Origin: a bacterium
GTDB taxonomy: Bacteria; Eremiobacterota; Eremiobacteria; Baltobacterales; Baltobacteraceae
Direction: 5' to 3'
Assembly: GCA_021782295.1 (NCBI GenBank)
Contig: JAJXVC010000084.1
Coordinates: forward strand, 1-7,919
DNA length: 7,919 bases
Part shown: one piece after another, positions 6,260-7,919 of the stretch
Layout: every line of letters starts with the position of its first letter
How positions within the stretch are numbered: position 1 is the stretch's first letter
Position numbers and translations under genes: made by a program
The notes under the pieces: generated by a model
The model's database searches: none
The model's input: the letters and a program-made list of their open reading frames with translations, nothing else
What the model was told of the DNA's origin: nothing

Positions 6260-7057
6260 ATGAATTCCGATCCGCAGCCGCCGGAAGCCCCGGCGAAAAA
6301 AAAGCCGAAGGGGCTGGCGGCGTTGCTCGCCGCACTCGGTGGCCTCGCCGTAAAGTTTAAGGGGCTCCTCGTACTGGTTTTCCACATGCCGATGTTGCTG
6401 GGGAGCATCAGTTTTCTTGCGACGCTCTGGCTCTACGGGCTCGCCTTCGGATGGCGTTTCGGGATCATTCTTGCGCTCGTGTTCCTCGCCCACGAACTGG
6501 GGCACGTCCTCGCCTTTCGCAACTACGGCCTCGCGGTTGGGGCTCCCGTATTCTTACCCTTCGTCGGAGCGCTCACGCCGGGAAGTACACCGGCAAACGC
6601 GGAGGATGGCGCGTATATCGCACTCGCCGGGCCCCTTGCGGGGCTGACGCTCGCGGCCGCCTCGCTTGCTATGGGTTTGGCGACGCACGATCCCTTTTGG
6701 ATGCTCGCTGCGAATATTAGCGCGTTGCTCAACCTCTTCAATCTGATTCCAGTGATGCCGCTCGACGGAGGCAGAGTCATTCAAGCGGTTTGGCCGCCGA
6801 TCGTCGTCATCGCAGTACCGATTTTTATCGTCGTCGCAGTCCTCGCACGCATACCGCTCCTGCCGATCGCCGTTGTCGCGTTCTTCAGCGTTATCTGGCT
6901 TACGGGATCGTGGCGAACCGCTCTTGCTTCGACGACCGACAGCATCGGAATGTCGGCGCGCATTCGCATCGGCCTTGCCTACGCAGGAACGCTCTTAGGC
7001 CTGCTCTTTATTGAAGCGCGCATCCATCTGCCGGCAATGGCAGCCTTGCACCGATGA
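6260..7057 (+). CDS. Site-2 protease family (M50) membrane zinc metalloprotease
   Basis: This 265-residue intramembrane protease candidate has a soluble, P/K-rich N-terminus (1-18) followed by about six hydrophobic segments (roughly 35-55, 57-77, 119-141, 147-165, 180-197, 200-216) and a further one at 237-252. The zinc motif is HELGH (78-82) in ALVFLAHELGHVLAF; the second conserved site is NLIPVMPLDGGR (161-172) with D169 as the third ligand. Between them, GALTPGSTPANAEDGAYIALAGPLAG is typical of the small M50 branch without PDZ or CBS domains. Related proteases (RseP, SpoIVFB) cleave membrane-anchored regulators within the membrane; the substrate here is unknown. The ATG at 6260 has AGGG 3 bases upstream. 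The stop overlaps the next gene as ATGA, so the two are probably an operon. Its divergent neighbour is the LeuA-like gene, with a mirrored leader between them. Both zinc-binding motifs are intact. Confidence 0.92.
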   Translation: MNSDPQPPEAPAKKKPKGLAALLAALGGLAVKFKGLLVLVFHMPMLLGSISFLATLWLYGLAFGWRFGIILALVFLAHELGHVLAFRNYGLAVGAPVFLPFVGALTPGSTPANAEDGAYIALAGPLAGLTLAAASLAMGLATHDPFWMLAANISALLNLFNLIPVMPLDGGRVIQAVWPPIVVIAVPIFIVVAVLARIPLLPIAVVAFFSVIWLTGSWRTALASTTDSIGMSARIRIGLAYAGTLLGLLFIEARIHLPAMAALHR

Positions 7058-7635
7058 GCGAGCGCGAACCACCCGATTTTGCCATGCAGCGCGCCGTCGA
7101 AGTACTGGCGAGTATCTACGAGCGCAAACGCCCCGCGCATGCACCGACGCTGCCTCCACGCGCCGATGCTCCCATCGCGCTCTTCAACGAGCGTCTCTCG
7201 CTCGTCGTCGGCCGCAGCACGCGCCGCGATGTCGAGCGCGAACTCGGTATCGCGTACCGCTATCCGTCGGCGGGTTGGTACACCTATTGCCTGCGCATCA
7301 CCGGAGATCGCGCTTTTCTATCGCTCTTCTTCAGCAACAGCATCTTGAGCGCAGCGGAACTCTATCGCCCGCGCGGCGCACAAGCGCCGTCGTTGGAAGC
7401 GCGCGACTGCGGAAGCTATCGCTTGGTTCCAGGCGAGATCGAGCTTGGAATGCAGCTCCTCGCGTTGCCCGAATACTTCACGGCGATTCCCGCCCCGAGC
7501 GGCGGTAGCTACGCGCAAATATTTGCCACCGGTTTCCCCGGCGGCAGCGCGCTTGCGATGGGGAACGACGGAACGATCGAGCGCCTGGCCGTCTACGTCG
7601 ACGCTTCTACCGCCCCCGCTGCGCTTCCCGAGTAG
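7054..7635 (+). CDS. Unrecognised cytoplasmic protein coupled to the M50 protease
   Basis: This 193-residue protein has no signal peptide or membrane helix and is not assigned to a family. The central region at about 48-105 (LSLVVGRSTRRDVERELG, then WYTYCLRITG, then LSLFFSNSILSAAELYR) has the rhythm of a BamE/SmpA-like fold: a G-S/T-x3-DV-x3-LG helix start followed by strands with an aromatic W-Y and a late FxN turn. That is a weak, by-eye resemblance. The second half (about 123-182, with PGEIELGMQLLALPEYF and later NDGTIERLAVYVD) could be a diverged second copy. The start is the ATG overlapping the protease TGA (ATGA), arguing for translational coupling and a possible functional link to the protease (inference). 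Base composition and codon use are like its neighbours. The stop is followed immediately by the repeat cluster. Confidence 0.8.
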   Translation: MSEREPPDFAMQRAVEVLASIYERKRPAHAPTLPPRADAPIALFNERLSLVVGRSTRRDVERELGIAYRYPSAGWYTYCLRITGDRAFLSLFFSNSILSAAELYRPRGAQAPSLEARDCGSYRLVPGEIELGMQLLALPEYFTAIPAPSGGSYAQIFATGFPGGSALAMGNDGTIERLAVYVDASTAPAALPE

Positions 7636-7638
7636 CGC

Positions 7639-7702
7639 GCTACTCGGCGTGACGGCATACGACCGCGCAGCGCGAAAGCGCCTGCGATGCACCCAACGAG
7701 CG
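7639..7702. repeat. 64-bp direct repeat, copy 1
   Basis: The unit begins GCTACTCGGCGTGAC and ends ACGAGCG. It matches copy 2 (7793-7856) at 62 of 64 positions; the differences are G/A in GAC(G/A)GCA and A/G in CCC(A/G)ACG. The two copies lie 154 bp apart, start to start. It starts 3 bp after the stop of the upstream gene and carries a GAAA-loop hairpin at 7666-7686. Confidence 0.9.
7666..7686 (+). other. Hairpin with GAAA tetraloop inside repeat copy 1
   Basis: CGCAG-CGC pairs with GCG-C-CTGCG around a GAAA loop (7674-7677), leaving one bulged C (7681). A C-GAAA-G loop is a stable GNRA-type structure if transcribed. The same hairpin recurs unchanged at 7820-7840 in copy 2. No T-tract follows, so it is not a standard intrinsic terminator. 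Confidence 0.6.
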
Positions 7703-7716
7703 TCTAGCGAGGAGCG
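7698..7716. repeat. 19-bp repeat GAGCGTCTAGCGAGGAGCG, copy 1
   Basis: An exact 19-base match recurs at 7901-7919, the last bases of the window, where it probably continues beyond the edge. A relaxed version lies at 7853-7870. The 3' side of each 64-bp unit is therefore followed by a member of this GAGCG-nnTA-GCGAG family. Confidence 0.85.
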
Positions 7717-7720
7717 GTGC

Positions 7721-7744
7721 GCGCAGGCGCGGCAAGCGCTGCGC
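7721..7744. other. GC-rich hairpin between repeat copies
   Basis: GCGCA-G-GCGC pairs with GCGC-TGCGC around the 5-base loop GGCAA, giving nine base pairs with one bulged G. A second small perfect hairpin, GGTTGC-TTC-GCAACC, lies just downstream at 7761-7775. Both sit in the spacer between the two 64-bp copies and may belong to the same repeat family. No T-tract follows either. Confidence 0.55.
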
Positions 7745-7774
7745 CCCGCCGCCTCGATACGGTTGCTTCGCAAC

Positions 7775-7811
7775 CTACTCGGCGTGACAGCAGCTACTCG
7801 GCGTGACAGCA
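7775..7811. repeat. Tandem 18-bp repeat CTACTCGGCGTGACAGCA
   Basis: The 18-mer occurs at 7775-7792 and again at 7794-7811, separated by one G. The second copy is the head of the 64-bp repeat copy 2. The same 18-mer with one mismatch heads copy 1 (7640-7657). The extra copy suggests slippage or stacking at the repeat boundary. Confidence 0.85.
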
Positions 7812-7856
7812 TACGACCGCGCAGCGCGAAAGCGCCTGCGATGCACCCGACGAGCG
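7793..7856. repeat. 64-bp direct repeat, copy 2
   Basis: This is the second copy of the unit at 7639-7702, with two mismatches, and includes the same GAAA-loop hairpin at 7820-7840. It continues into GAGCGATTAAGCGAGCGG, a variant of the GAGCGTCTAGCGAGGAGCG motif that follows copy 1. Confidence 0.9.
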
Positions 7857-7900
7857 ATTAAGCGAGCGGCGAGGACCCTGACATTGCTTGTCCGAGCCGC

Positions 7901-7919
7901 GAGCGTCTAGCGAGGAGCG
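7901..7919. repeat. 19-bp repeat GAGCGTCTAGCGAGGAGCG, copy 2, at window edge
   Basis: This is identical to 7698-7716 and reaches the last base of the window, so the repeat cluster probably extends to the right. Across 7636-7919 as a whole (284 bp) no gene is supported; short open frames there run through the repeats without family resemblance. Confidence 0.8.

Noticed and set aside
6201..6335. Longer LeuA-like start at 6335
   Set aside because: The added residues are antisense to the M50 protease start and resemble no family N-terminus; ATG 6200 has a Shine-Dalgarno-like AGGG.
7636..7919. CRISPR array
   Set aside because: Only two full repeats of 64 bp with a 90-bp gap containing partial copies and hairpins; repeat and spacer sizes and layout do not fit CRISPR.

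Overview
The window is gene-dense, GC-rich bacterial chromosome (by eye around 60% GC) with short intergenic gaps and several ATGA/GTGA start-stop overlaps. Organism: free-living bacterium. The sequence alone does not fix the phylum. The style (high GC, secreted enzymes, DHA2-type exporter, LeuA-family enzyme, zinc-ribbon SprT-like protein) would fit a soil or environmental lineage such as Candidatus Eremiobacterota, but that is a low-confidence guess. No rRNA, tRNA, CRISPR array, transposase or phage gene is visible.

Left block (1-1532, plus strand): the C-terminal end of a DHA2-family (EmrB/QacA-like) MFS exporter runs in from the window edge. An ATGA overlap joins it to a secreted protein of unknown function built from three copies of a 47-residue module, two of which are each preceded by a CX5C cysteine pair at the same distance. 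A strong 13-bp inverted repeat (1561-1592) then separates this block from the convergent fumarase gene.

Central block: on the minus strand, a SprT-like zinc metalloprotein (3659-3090) is followed 43 bp later by class II fumarase fumC (3046-1613). Divergent from the SprT-like gene, on the plus strand, is a membrane-anchored single-TPR protein (3735-4163). A GTGA overlap couples it to an exported D-alanyl-D-alanine dipeptidase of the VanX/DdpX family (4160-4810). That dipeptidase overlaps tail-to-tail by 29 bp with a minus-strand LeuA/homocitrate-synthase-family enzyme (6200-4782) that lacks the usual C-terminal regulatory domain.

Right block: divergent from the LeuA-like gene, across only 59 bp carrying a striking mirrored leader (9-bp inverted repeat), is a site-2-protease-type (M50) membrane metalloprotease (6260-7057). 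An ATGA overlap couples it to an unrecognised cytoplasmic protein (7054-7635). From 7636 to the window end (284 bp) no gene is supported. This stretch contains a 64-bp direct repeat in two copies (154-bp period), shorter tandem copies and several hairpins, and looks like a dispersed intergenic repeat cluster.

No complete new defence, mobile or biosynthetic system is evident. Most genes are housekeeping or cell-envelope functions. The points worth a second look are the three-module secreted protein, the mirrored divergent leader, the regulatory-domain-less LeuA homologue and the terminal repeat cluster.
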